Part shown: positions 9,696 to 18,800 of the stretch, in pieces
Position numbering within the stretch: the stretch's first letter is position 1
Layout: each line of letters starts with the position of its first letter
Made by a program: the position numbers and the translations under genes
Notes under the pieces: model-generated
The model's input: only the letters and a program-made list of their open reading frames with translations
Told to the model about the DNA's origin: nothing
The model's database searches: none
Source of the DNA: DATAZK01 sp963731205
Lineage (GTDB): Bacteria; Actinomycetota; Actinomycetes; Frankiales; Frankiaceae
Direction: 5' to 3'
DNA length: 64,000 nt
Assembly (NCBI GenBank): GCA_963731205.1
Contig: CAVSUJ010000002.1
Location: 248,001-312,000, forward strand

Positions 9696-10598
9696 ATGAC
9701 AAATATGGCTGCCCTGGGCGCGACTCGACACGGCGCCGCGAGCAGCACTGTTCTGCTCCCCGTGGTAATGGGAGCATCGGTCTGCGGGCGGCTGCTGGGA
9801 GCATCCCCCGCGGGCGTGTATCTGTGCATCGACCAGACCGATCATCAGGGCGATGGGCCGGTCGTCATCGCGCTCCTGCCGATGTCCTCGGTACGCCTGC
9901 CGCTGGCCATGGTGACCTCCGAACCGCTGCCGTTCGTCGCAGCGGAGGACCCGATCGTCGTCGGCGACGGGGCCTTGCGTATTGGAGCGCACGTGTGGCG
10001 GGCGCTGCGCTGGTTCGACCCGCGCCCGAGCGGCTACCGTGAGCCGCGTCCGGCGGCGCTTGCCGAGGCCGCAGAAACCCTTTGGAATATTGATGATTCC
10101 GAGGTGGGGCTGTCAGCCGCTCTCGCGTGGGAGGCGGCAACGGCGCTCGCCGAAGGCGATCCCGAGCCGTGTCGAAGTCTGCTCGGCGCCGGTCCGGGCC
10201 TGACGCCTGCGGGTGATGATGTGGTCGCCGGCGCCATGGCCGCCTGCGCGCTCCTCGCTGCCGGACCGCATCCGCTCGAGCTGCAGATGCTGATCGCCCG
10301 CGCTCGTCTCGCCACCACCGCGCTGTCGGCGGCGCTGCTGTCCTGCGCCGCCCGCGGCGAGGTGGTTCCGGAAGCCGCCGAGCTCCTGCGGGTGCTGGGA
10401 AGCGGATCGGCAGTCGCCCCGGCACTGAAGCGGCTGCGGGCCGTGGGATCGACGTCCGGCACCGCACTCGCCATCGGCATGGTGGCCGCGCTCGCCGCTG
10501 CCACCGCTCGGCACGACCCAGAGCTTGACCCGCGGAGCTCACATCCCGGCTCCGGCGGCGCGACAGAAAGGCCACAGTCATGGGCAGTAGCACCGTAG
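9696..10598 (+). CDS. DUF2877 protein, AllH (YlbF)-like oxamate carbamoyltransferase subunit relative
   Basis: 300 residues. The DUF2877 signature LLGAGPGLTPAGDDVVAGA lies around residue 165, and SCAARGEVVPEA is a second conserved block. In E. coli the DUF2877 protein YlbF (AllH) works with FdrA (AllF) and YlbE (AllG) as oxamate carbamoyltransferase, which splits oxalurate with phosphate to oxamate and carbamoyl phosphate. All three families occur here in a row. The gene's end overlaps the FdrA start by 19 bases. The natural substrate here is probably a ureido acid from the ring-opening pathway; that is inference. Confidence 0.82.
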   Translation: MTNMAALGATRHGAASSTVLLPVVMGASVCGRLLGASPAGVYLCIDQTDHQGDGPVVIALLPMSSVRLPLAMVTSEPLPFVAAEDPIVVGDGALRIGAHVWRALRWFDPRPSGYREPRPAALAEAAETLWNIDDSEVGLSAALAWEAATALAEGDPEPCRSLLGAGPGLTPAGDDVVAGAMAACALLAAGPHPLELQMLIARARLATTALSAALLSCAARGEVVPEAAELLRVLGSGSAVAPALKRLRAVGSTSGTALAIGMVAALAAATARHDPELDPRSSHPGSGGATERPQSWAVAP

Positions 10599-12046
10599 AT
10601 CTCCGTCAAGGCGTGTACCGCGACTCCGTGACGCTGATGCAGATCTCGCGCACCGTGTCGGAGCTGCCTGGCATCACCTCGGCGCTGGTCGCGATGGCGA
10701 CTCCACTGAACCTGGATCTGCTGCCGCGACTTGGTTTCGAGCCCGTACCGGACGCCCGGCCGGACGATCTGCTGGTGGCCATCGAGGCCGAGGACGACGG
10801 GGCGCTGGTCGCCGCACTAGCTCGTATCGACGAGCTTTTCACCGCTCGTGAGGTCACCGGCGGAAGCGTCGACGTCGAACCCGCACACACCACGCGCAGC
10901 GCACTTGCCCGCAGTCGCGGAAACCTCGTGGTCGTCTCGCTGCCAGGGCAGAGCGCACTCGTGGAAAGCATGGATGCACTTGCCGCCGGCGCCGACGTGA
11001 TGCTCTTCAGCGACAACATCCCGGTCGAGCAGGAGGTGCGCCTGAAGGAAGCGGCGCATCGCCGCGGTCTCCTGGTCATGGGTCCGGACTGCGGCACCGC
11101 AATCGTCGGTGGTGTCGGCCTTTGCTTCGCAAACGTGATGCAGCCGGGAAGCGTCGGAATCGTCGCGGCTTCCGGCACCGGCGCCCAGCAGGTGTGCGCC
11201 TTGCTCGACGCGGCCGGGGTCGGCGTCAGTGCGGTCCTTGGCACCGGCGGTCGCGATCTGTCGCAGGCGGTCGGCGCGCGGTCGAGCCTCGACGCCATGG
11301 AGATGCTCGATCAGCACGAGGGCACCGGCTTGGTCGTCATGCTCTCGAAGCCGCCGCCGGCCGACGTCGCCGAGAAGGTCGCCGCCGCCGCTGCTGCGCT
11401 CAAAACCCCAAGCGTGGTCGGCTTTCTCGGCCGAGGCCGCGATGATCTCACCAAGCTGACAGCGAAGGTGCTTCTCGCCCTCGGCGAACCCCCCTTGCAG
11501 GTTCCGGAGTGGACCGCACCGATGCCGTTGAACTTTCGCGGTGGTGCCGTTCGCGGCTTGTACTCGGGTGGCACGTTGTGCGATGAGGCCATGGTCGTGG
11601 CGCTGGAATCGCTGGGTCCCATCGCGTCGAACATCCCGCTCGACAAGGCCTGGTCGCTGCCGGCGAGCCTCACTGCTCCAGGGCATCTGATGATCGACTT
11701 CGGAGACGACAAGCTGACCCAGGGCCGTCCGCACCCGATGATCGACTGGACGCTTCGCATGGAGCGTTTCGACGCCGAGATCGCCGATCCCGACTGCGGT
11801 GTGCTGCTGGTCGACGTCGTGCTGGGCTACGGCTCGCACATGGATCCGGCCGGAGTACTTGCGCCTCACGTACGCGCCGCGACGGAGCAGGGCGTCGCCG
11901 TCGTGGTCTCACTCATCGGCACCTCCGGTGACCCGCAAGGTCTGGAACAGACCGCGCTGGCGCTGCAATCGGCCGGAGCGAGTGTCTATCTGTCCAACGC
12001 GGCTGCTGCCCGGGTCGCTGCTGGGCTCGTCAAGGGGAGTGCCTGA
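10580..12046 (+). CDS. fdrA: FdrA-family protein (AllF-like carbamoyltransferase subunit, succinyl-CoA ligase fold)
   Basis: 488 residues. FdrA-type protein with the succinyl-CoA synthetase alpha-like fold. The family block LLVMGPDCGTAIVGGVGLCF is followed by the glycine-rich VGIVAASGTGAQQV and VLGTGGRDLSQAVG. The C-terminal half (LYSGGTLCDEAMV and onward) matches the ligase-CoA-like domain. E. coli FdrA (AllF) is one of three proteins of oxamate carbamoyltransferase, and FdrA relatives are common beside carbamate kinases. The gene overlaps DUF2877 upstream by 19 bases and the DUF1116 gene downstream by one base (TGATG), so the three are probably made in fixed proportions as a complex. Confidence 0.87.
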   Translation: MGSSTVDLRQGVYRDSVTLMQISRTVSELPGITSALVAMATPLNLDLLPRLGFEPVPDARPDDLLVAIEAEDDGALVAALARIDELFTAREVTGGSVDVEPAHTTRSALARSRGNLVVVSLPGQSALVESMDALAAGADVMLFSDNIPVEQEVRLKEAAHRRGLLVMGPDCGTAIVGGVGLCFANVMQPGSVGIVAASGTGAQQVCALLDAAGVGVSAVLGTGGRDLSQAVGARSSLDAMEMLDQHEGTGLVVMLSKPPPADVAEKVAAAAAALKTPSVVGFLGRGRDDLTKLTAKVLLALGEPPLQVPEWTAPMPLNFRGGAVRGLYSGGTLCDEAMVVALESLGPIASNIPLDKAWSLPASLTAPGHLMIDFGDDKLTQGRPHPMIDWTLRMERFDAEIADPDCGVLLVDVVLGYGSHMDPAGVLAPHVRAATEQGVAVVVSLIGTSGDPQGLEQTALALQSAGASVYLSNAAAARVAAGLVKGSA

Positions 12047-13440
12047 TGTTGCTCGACTCCACGCCCACCATCGCCACCGTCGGCGCCGACCTGTTCGCGG
12101 ACGAGATCAGGGCCCAAGCCGTCGACGTGACCCCGGTGCTGTGGCGGCCGCCGCAGGGCGGCACCGAAGCAGCACTCGCGGCAGTGATCGGCGACCCGCG
12201 CTTCATCGACGCCAATGCCGAGGCGGCGCGCAAGCTCACCTCAGCCCGCCCGAAGCTGGTGGGAATTGCCACCGCCGCTGAGGTGCTCGGCGTAGGACGC
12301 GGCGAGTTCCTGCACGCCGGACCGCCCATCGCCTGGGCCGACGCGTCAGGTCCTTTGCGCGGCGCGCTCGTCGGAGCGATGATCTACGAGGGCCTCGCTT
12401 CGAATTTCGAAGAGGCCGAGAAGCTGGGCCCCACCGTCGCTCTCGCCCCATGCCACAGCCGCGGCGCCGTCGGCCCGATGGCGGGGGTCGTCAGCTCCTC
12501 GATGCCGGTCTTCGTCGTCCATGACGACGTCAACGACACCACCTCCTACAGCACGCTGAACGAAGGTCTGGGCAAGGTGCTGCGGATGGGGGCCTACGGC
12601 CCGGAGGTGGTCGAGCGGCTGCGCTGGCTGCAGACCGGCCTCGCTCCCCTGCTGGCGAAGACGCTGGAGCAGCACGGGCCGGTCGACCTGTCCTCGATAC
12701 TGGCTCAGGCGATCCAGATGGGCGACGAGGCACACAACCGCAACCGAGCCGGCACCTCGCTGCTGATCCGCGAGATCGTGGCCGATCTTGTCGAGCTGGA
12801 CGCACCTTCTGCCGACATTGCAGTGGCTTTGCGGTTCGTGAATTCCAACGACCACTTCCTGCTGAACCTCGCCATGGCTGCGGCGAAGGCCTCGACCGAC
12901 GCCGCTCGCGATGTCCCCGGCTCGAGCCTCGTGGTCGTGATGGCCCGCAACGGCACCGAATTCGGGATCCAGACATCTGGCACCGGCGACGAATGGTTCA
13001 CCTGCCCGTGCGACGTACCGGAAGGGCTTTACTTCGCGGGCTTCGGCCCGGAGGACGCCAATCCTGACATCGGCGACTCCGCCATCATGGAGACGCTCGG
13101 CCTGGGTGGGTTCGCCATGGCGGCCTCACCCGCGATCGTCCGCTTCGTCGGCGGCCAGGTGTCGCAGGCGATCGAGACCACTCAACGCATGTACGAGATC
13201 ACCCTGGCCGAGCATCCGCTCTACCAGATCCCAGGGCTGGACTTCCGCGGCTCACCCTCAGGGGTCGATGCCACCCTCGTCGTACGCACCGGAATTCTCC
13301 CGGTCATCGACACCGGGATCGCCGGCCGCGAACCAGGCATCGGCCAGGTGGGCGCGGGCATCGTCAGCCCGCGGCCATCGGTCTTCGTCGACGCGGTGAA
13401 CGCACTCGCCGAGCGGACGCGCCAGGCCGATGTCCGCTGA
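12046..13440 (+). CDS. DUF1116 protein, AllG (YlbE)-like carbamoyltransferase subunit
   Basis: 464 residues, a typical DUF1116/YlbE length. Conserved blocks include ANAEAARKLTSARPKLVGIA near residue 50, MGDEAHNRNRAGTSLL near 225, VVVMARNGTEFGIQTSG near 305, and GDSAIMETLGLGGFAMA near 345. With FdrA and DUF2877 it completes the AllFGH-like set, whose E. coli counterpart makes carbamoyl phosphate from oxalurate. It overlaps the upstream FdrA gene by one base and the following GRAM-like gene by 11 bases, so all are in one operon with the carbamate kinase. Confidence 0.87.
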   Translation: MLLDSTPTIATVGADLFADEIRAQAVDVTPVLWRPPQGGTEAALAAVIGDPRFIDANAEAARKLTSARPKLVGIATAAEVLGVGRGEFLHAGPPIAWADASGPLRGALVGAMIYEGLASNFEEAEKLGPTVALAPCHSRGAVGPMAGVVSSSMPVFVVHDDVNDTTSYSTLNEGLGKVLRMGAYGPEVVERLRWLQTGLAPLLAKTLEQHGPVDLSSILAQAIQMGDEAHNRNRAGTSLLIREIVADLVELDAPSADIAVALRFVNSNDHFLLNLAMAAAKASTDAARDVPGSSLVVVMARNGTEFGIQTSGTGDEWFTCPCDVPEGLYFAGFGPEDANPDIGDSAIMETLGLGGFAMAASPAIVRFVGGQVSQAIETTQRMYEITLAEHPLYQIPGLDFRGSPSGVDATLVVRTGILPVIDTGIAGREPGIGQVGAGIVSPRPSVFVDAVNALAERTRQADVR

Positions 13441-13852
13441 CGTTTCCCCGACCCGCGCGCCGGTGCTCAACCGGCTGTTCGACCTGCCCGATGTCAGCGC
13501 GGACCCCGGATTGCGTTGGGCTCGGGCGGCCAGTCACATGCAACGGCCCGTCGCCCGCGGCGGCGTGCTGTACATGAACGAGGAGATCCTCGGCTTCAAG
13601 CCGCGGGGAATCGACACGATCCTCGGTGCTCGCACTGGCCGCTGGGAGCTGTCCTCGATCATCGACGTGACGCTCAAGCCGACGTTGCGCAAGCTGCGCG
13701 TCACCGTCACCACAGCGACCGGAAAGCAGCGCTTCATCGTCTCCAACCCGGCCGTGGTCTTCAACGATCTCAACGCGTTACGCAGGAGCCACGGCGATCC
13801 CGCTCGCGGTATCAGGCCCGTGCCGGCAGAAGAAGGAGGTGCGTCGGCGTGA
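13430..13852 (+). CDS. GRAM/PH-like small protein in the carbamoyltransferase operon
   Basis: 140 residues. The middle part (GGVLYMNEEILGFKP, then WELSSIIDVTLKP, then RKLRVTVTTATGKQRFIVSN) has the strand pattern and typical Gly-x-Leu-tyr/thr start of GRAM or bacterial PH domains, ending in a helix with a conserved-looking VVFNDLNAL. Such domains often bind lipids or proteins at the membrane; no catalytic residue is visible. It overlaps the DUF1116 gene by 11 bases and its stop overlaps the GTG start of the next gene. Its role in ring catabolism is unknown. It may help anchor the complex together with the one-span membrane peptide that follows. Confidence 0.6.
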   Translation: MSADVSPTRAPVLNRLFDLPDVSADPGLRWARAASHMQRPVARGGVLYMNEEILGFKPRGIDTILGARTGRWELSSIIDVTLKPTLRKLRVTVTTATGKQRFIVSNPAVVFNDLNALRRSHGDPARGIRPVPAEEGGASA

Positions 13853-14040
13853 TTGTCCTCGTGATTCTGCTTGTCGTCGCTGCGTTCATGTGTGTCCTGT
13901 TCGACGTGCGCCGGGGCGATCGGCGGCCGGCGAAGGCCGCCCCGTCGCGCAATGCGCGTCCCGCGGTGCGTTCGTCCAAGCGGCCGGCGACGCGTCCCGG
14001 CACCCGGTCCCATGGGGCTCACAAGCGAAGTGGCGGCTGA
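13849..14040 (+). CDS. Small one-span membrane protein with basic tail
   Basis: 63 residues from a GTG at 13849 that overlaps the previous stop codon (GTGA). A strong GGAGGT site at 13835-13840 stands 8 bases upstream. The N-terminal hydrophobic run VIVLVILLVVAAFMCVLF forms one membrane span. The rest is rich in Arg, Lys, Pro and Ser and probably cytoplasmic. I do not recognise a family. It sits between the GRAM-like protein and carbamate kinase with almost no spacing, so it is translated with them. Confidence 0.55.
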   Translation: MIVLVILLVVAAFMCVLFDVRRGDRRPAKAAPSRNARPAVRSSKRPATRPGTRSHGAHKRSGG

Positions 14041-14041
14041 C

Positions 14042-14962
14042 ATGCGCCTGGTCGTCGCACTCGGGGGCAATGCCCTCCTCGAGCGCGGCCAGCTGCCCGA
14101 CGCCGATGCCCAGGAAGCCAACGTCCGCCGGGCCATCGAGGCCCTCGCCCCGCTCGCGGTGGACAACGAACTGGTGATCACCCACGGCAACGGACCTCAG
14201 GTGGGACTGCTGGCCTTGCAGAGCGCCAAGGATCCTTCGCTCAGCCGGCCGTATCCCTTCGACGCCCTGGGAGCAGAGACCCAGGGCCTGATCGGCTACT
14301 GGCTGCTGCAGGCGTTGCAGAACGCATTGCCGGGCCGACAGGTCGCCTGCCTCATCACCCAGACGCTCGTCTCGGCAGCCGATCCCGCCTTCGCCGACCC
14401 GACGAAGTTCGTCGGCCCGATCTATGACGAGGAGACGGCCAAGCGTCTCGCCGCCGAACGGGGCTGGACGGTCAAGCCCGACGGTTCGTCATGGCGCCGC
14501 GTGGTGCCCTCCCCCACCCCTCACCGGGTCGTGGAAACCCCCATGATCCGGCAGGTTCTGAGCGGCGGAGCGATCGTCGTCTGCGCCGGCGGCGGCGGGG
14601 TACCGGTGGTCCGCGGACCGCTGGGGCAGCTGCAGGGCGTCGAGGCTGTGGTGGACAAGGACCTCACCGCGTCGCTGCTCGCCGAAGCGCTGGACGCGCA
14701 AGGACTGCTTCTGCTGACGGACGTGCCCGTGGTGGAGACCGACTACGGGACGCCGCAGGCACAGCCGATCTACCGCGATACGCCGGCGGGGCTTCGGGCC
14801 CGCCAGTTCCCCGACGGTTCGATGGGGCCGAAGGTTTCCGCCGTGTGCAGGTTCGTGGAGATGACCGGAAACTTCGCTGCCATCGGGGCTTTGGCCGATT
14901 CGCAGGCCATCCTCGACGGCAAGGCCGGCACCATCGTCACCCCGAACGGGCTCTACCCTTGA
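14042..14962 (+). CDS. arcC: Carbamate kinase
   Basis: 306 residues, the normal size. It converts carbamoyl phosphate and ADP to carbamate and ATP; carbamate then falls apart to ammonia and CO2. The amino acid kinase fold is evident: start MRLVVALGGNALLERG, then ELVITHGNGPQVGLLALQ, GGAIVVCAGGGGVPVV, and VDKDLTASLLAEAL for nucleotide and carbamate binding. The ATG at 14042 follows the small membrane gene stop by 1 base, so it belongs to the AllFGH-like operon. This placement suggests it harvests ATP from carbamoyl phosphate released by that complex rather than acting in arginine deiminase metabolism; no arcA or arcB is present here. Confidence 0.93.
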   Translation: MRLVVALGGNALLERGQLPDADAQEANVRRAIEALAPLAVDNELVITHGNGPQVGLLALQSAKDPSLSRPYPFDALGAETQGLIGYWLLQALQNALPGRQVACLITQTLVSAADPAFADPTKFVGPIYDEETAKRLAAERGWTVKPDGSSWRRVVPSPTPHRVVETPMIRQVLSGGAIVVCAGGGGVPVVRGPLGQLQGVEAVVDKDLTASLLAEALDAQGLLLLTDVPVVETDYGTPQAQPIYRDTPAGLRARQFPDGSMGPKVSAVCRFVEMTGNFAAIGALADSQAILDGKAGTIVTPNGLYP

Positions 14963-15028
14963 GGAACCGTCAGCAGCGGTAAACATGACGGGCTGGCCCA
15001 TGGCTGGTCGACGCGAGAGCATGGAGGC

Positions 15029-15790
15029 GTGACGCACGCGCTGCAATGGCATTCCGCCGGCGAGGAGGAGATCCCTGCCGGAATGGAGTGGCTGTCCGCG
15101 CAGGAGCGGGAACGCGCCGGACGCATGCGTTACGCGAAGCGGCGCACCGACTTCCTGCTCGGCAGGTACACGGCCAAGTCCGCGCTGCTGGCCGCTTTGG
15201 AGCTGGCGGCGCCGGGAGACGTGCAAGCGCTGACGCGCGTCGAGATCGGTAACGCTGCGGATGGGGCACCCGACCCGCGGGTCGATGGGCAGGCCGCGCC
15301 GCTCAGCATCTCGATGACCGACCGGGCCGGCTGGGCGGTGTGCCTGTGCGGCCCACCCGGACGCAGTCTGGGCTGCGACCTCGAACTCATCGAGCCGCGC
15401 TCGGAGCGATTCATTCGCGACTACCTGACGGCGCGGGAAGCCGAGGCTGTCTTTGCCGAACCCGCGGGCCCCGCGCGCGACCTCTCCGCAAACCTGCTGT
15501 GGTCGGCGAAGGAGAGCGGGCTCAAGGTGCTGCGTACGGGGCTGCGGCGCGACACCCGTTCCGTCGAAATCACCCATGGTTCCGGCACTTTGCAGGGTTG
15601 GCGCGAGATCACGCTCACGGTCGACGGTAGGCGCGTCTTCCCGGGCTGGTGGCAGCGTTTCGGCGACTTCGTCCTCACCGTCGCCGCAGACGCCGGCGAC
15701 CCGCTGCCGGCGCCGACCCCGCTGCTGGCCCCTGCGGGCCTGGCGACCGGCTCTGCGTCCCACAGCTGGTTGCGCAAGCCTCTGGTGTAG
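15029..15790 (+). CDS. Sfp-type 4'-phosphopantetheinyl transferase
   Basis: 253 residues. It moves phosphopantetheine from CoA onto carrier domains. Visible motifs are LLGRYTAKSALL near residue 45 (substrate-binding Arg/Lys region), PLSISMTDRAGWAV near 95, LGCDLELIEPRS near 115 with the Mg-binding Asp and Glu, and LLWSAKESGLKVLR near 155, the WxxKES(A/G)xxK hallmark. The start is uncertain: GTG at 15029 follows a GGAGG that is very close. It lies 66 bases after carbamate kinase on the same strand and faces the ACC gene, so it probably serves the nearby four-carrier synthase. A C-terminal Pro/Ala/Ser-rich tail is extra. Confidence 0.85.
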   Translation: MTHALQWHSAGEEEIPAGMEWLSAQERERAGRMRYAKRRTDFLLGRYTAKSALLAALELAAPGDVQALTRVEIGNAADGAPDPRVDGQAAPLSISMTDRAGWAVCLCGPPGRSLGCDLELIEPRSERFIRDYLTAREAEAVFAEPAGPARDLSANLLWSAKESGLKVLRTGLRRDTRSVEITHGSGTLQGWREITLTVDGRRVFPGWWQRFGDFVLTVAADAGDPLPAPTPLLAPAGLATGSASHSWLRKPLV

Positions 15791-15840
15791 ATCGGCCCAC
15801 ACCCATCAGAGGCCATCAGAAGCCATAGAGCCATTCTGAG

Positions 15841-18800
15841 CTATGAGAGCTCGCGAGCCATCCCGCGTTCCAGAGCGTCCACGAGATACGGCCGCAGCAT
15901 CTGCGCCGAGATGATGACGTCGACCGAGCCCATCTGCTGGGCACGCTCGATGTCGTGGATCGCCTCGAATTCCGCGGCCACCTCACCGATCTTTTCCGCC
16001 CTTGCCGCGACCGTCAGGTCCCGCAGATTCGCCTGCAGCTTCCGGCGTTCGGTCTCATCTGCCGACGCCAGTTGGCCAGCCGCGTCGACGACCCGCGGGT
16101 CTGCCTGGGCGCGGGTGCTGACCTCCCGAGCGAAGACGACTGCCGCCGCCGGCGCGCCGCCGATGACCGACGCGTACGAGCCTTCCACCGCGGCCACCTC
16201 GAGCCCGTCGTTCAGCGTCTTGGAGAACACCACGAAGGCTCCGCCGTGATAGCGCGAGATCACGACGAACACGATCGGACCCTTGAAATTCGTGACGGCG
16301 CGACCGATTTCGGCGCCGTACTCCAGCTGCCAGCCCCGCATCGATTCCGGTGAGCCGTCGAAGCCGGAGAGGTTCGCCAGCACGACGAGAGGACGGTTGC
16401 CGCTGGCGGCGTTGACCGCCCGGGCCGCCTTTCGCGACGATTGCGGGAAGAGCGTTCCGGCGGTGAAGGTCTGCGGCCCGTCCGCCGGGATGAACCCCTC
16501 GCGGCGCAGCGGGCGCGACTCGATTCCCAGCAGACACAGGGGGATTCCGCCGATCCGCGCGTCCCACACAACGACGGTCTCGGCGTTGCGCCAGCGCGAC
16601 CAGCGCTCGAGCGGTTGGCTGTCGGCGTCGCTCGCCGCTCGCATCACCGACCGGATGTCGAACGGCTTCTTGCGATCGGCGTTGTGCTCGCTCGAGAAGA
16701 TCTCGCCCACGGTCGTGAAACTGACACCCTCGATGTGGGCGTGCGGTGACTCGCGAACGTCACGGGAGGCCGGATCGCTCGTCGGCAGCCGGCGCGGGAA
16801 GCGCTCGCCGGGGATGACGTAGGTGAATCCGTAGTGGCGCAGCAGCAGGCTGCACGCATCCTTGAGGTTGCGCGCGTAGTACTGCCCCTGCCCGTTAGGG
16901 CCCATCACCCGCTCATAGCCGCCGATGCCGAGGTTGTCCTCCGCCGAGACGCCTCCGGAGAAATCCAGAGAGGTCTTGCCGGTCAGCACCATCGTGCTTT
17001 CGGGCAGCATGATGAGGATTCCACGGGTGTGCATGAGCATCGTGGCTTCGCTGTTCCAGTACGGCTGGGCCCCGACGTTGATCCCGGTGACGACGACGTT
17101 GATCTCACCGCCGGCTTGAGTGAATTCGATGATGCGGCGCAGCGTGGCACTGATCCAGTCCATGTTCTCGGTACCGCTGCTCATCGAGATGCGCGCGCCG
17201 GAAGAGATCGTGAACCATTCGACGGGAACCTTCAGTTGCTCGGCGAGATCGAGCGCAGCGTTGATCCGCCGGCACTCGGGTTCGGCGACGGCGCCGAGAC
17301 TGCGGCTCGGGTCACCCAGCAGTGCGACGCGCACCAGACCTTCGGGATGGGAAGCCGGATAGTTGCGCAGGACGCCGACGACGAGGTTCGCCGCGTTCTC
17401 TCCGTACGGGCGGTCGACCGGCACCAGACGGCCGGCCTCGTCGAGGTCGTATTCGACGAAGTCACCGGGTGGGAAGTCCGACGTGGCATCCGCCGGCGGG
17501 GTCAGCATCTTGACGATCTCGTACGGGTAGTACGCCCCGCGCCGCTGCGTCTGCAGCACCCGCCACTCGTATTCCGACATCGGTGCGATCGGCGCCTCCT
17601 GAGGCAGCGTGATGCGCATCAGGACGCCCCCGGCAGGCTGGGTCGAGATCCGCAATTCCGACGGCGTGGCGACGCCTGAGGGCCCGGGAACGCGGACTCT
17701 GATGACGACTTCGCAGACACCCAACGCGGTAGCGGCGGGGGCGTAGCGCCGGGCCAGGTCCCGCCAGATCGCTCCGCGCAGCAACCATTCCGGCCGTACG
17801 TACAACAGGACTTCGTTGTGCAGCAGGCGCTTTCCGGGGGTGCGGTGCGCCTGATAGCGCCGCATCGCCGAGAGCGCCTGGCCGAACATGCGCTCCATGT
17901 GCGGGAGCCCCACGACCTGTCCGGCTTCGTCCAGCGCGGGCGTGACGTCGCGGATCTCGGCGACGACGAACAGCCGCTCATCCCGGCTGTTGGAGCGGGC
18001 CACCCCGCGGAAAAGGTAGACGTCTTCGGCCGAATCGAGCCGCTCGATGTCGAACTCCGCGAGCCGGCCGAGGTCGAGCCTCTCCGCGAGCATCGGATGC
18101 ATGTTGCGATGACGGCGGTCCTCGACGAGTCCGGAATCCGTGCACAAGTAGCTGACGTGGTAAGTCTGCGCGCCGCGTGCGGACGTGCCCGGAACGGTCA
18201 CGGTGAGATCGAGCCGGCACAGAAGCGCGCTGCGATCGCGCGGATGATCCCAGCCGGCGGCATTCAACCGCTCGCGCAGCGCCGCTTCGACCTCGTCGAT
18301 GGAGTGCAGCGCCAGATTGCTCCACAGATGGAAGTCGAGCACCTCTTGGGCGGGCGGCTCGCTGCCGACCAGCTTCCTGTGGAGTTGGCCGCAGACGCTG
18401 TCGACCAGCTCCCCCAGCTGGTCCAGCTCGCCGAAGGCGAAGCCGAGGTGAACGCGCTGCGTCGGCTCGTCGAACTCGACGACGCAGCACCGAGCACCGA
18501 AATCACCGAGTATTTGCAGGTGTTTCAGCTCGCGGATCCGGTAGTAGCGTCGGATGGCGGTCTCCAGCAACACCCCCTGCATGGCGGCATCGCTGCGGCG
18601 GTACCAGTCGAGCAGCAACGGACGCAGTGGCTGCGGAGAAGCGACCAGTCCATCGATCAGTTTTTCGCGGTCGCCGCGCTCGGGATCGTCACGCAGGAGC
18701 CCGAGCGACTCCTGCGCCTCTGCGCGCCAGCGGGTGAGCACGGTCTCCAACAACGGCGCATCGAACCAGCGGTAGCGGATCTCGTGTCCGAGGTCACCGA

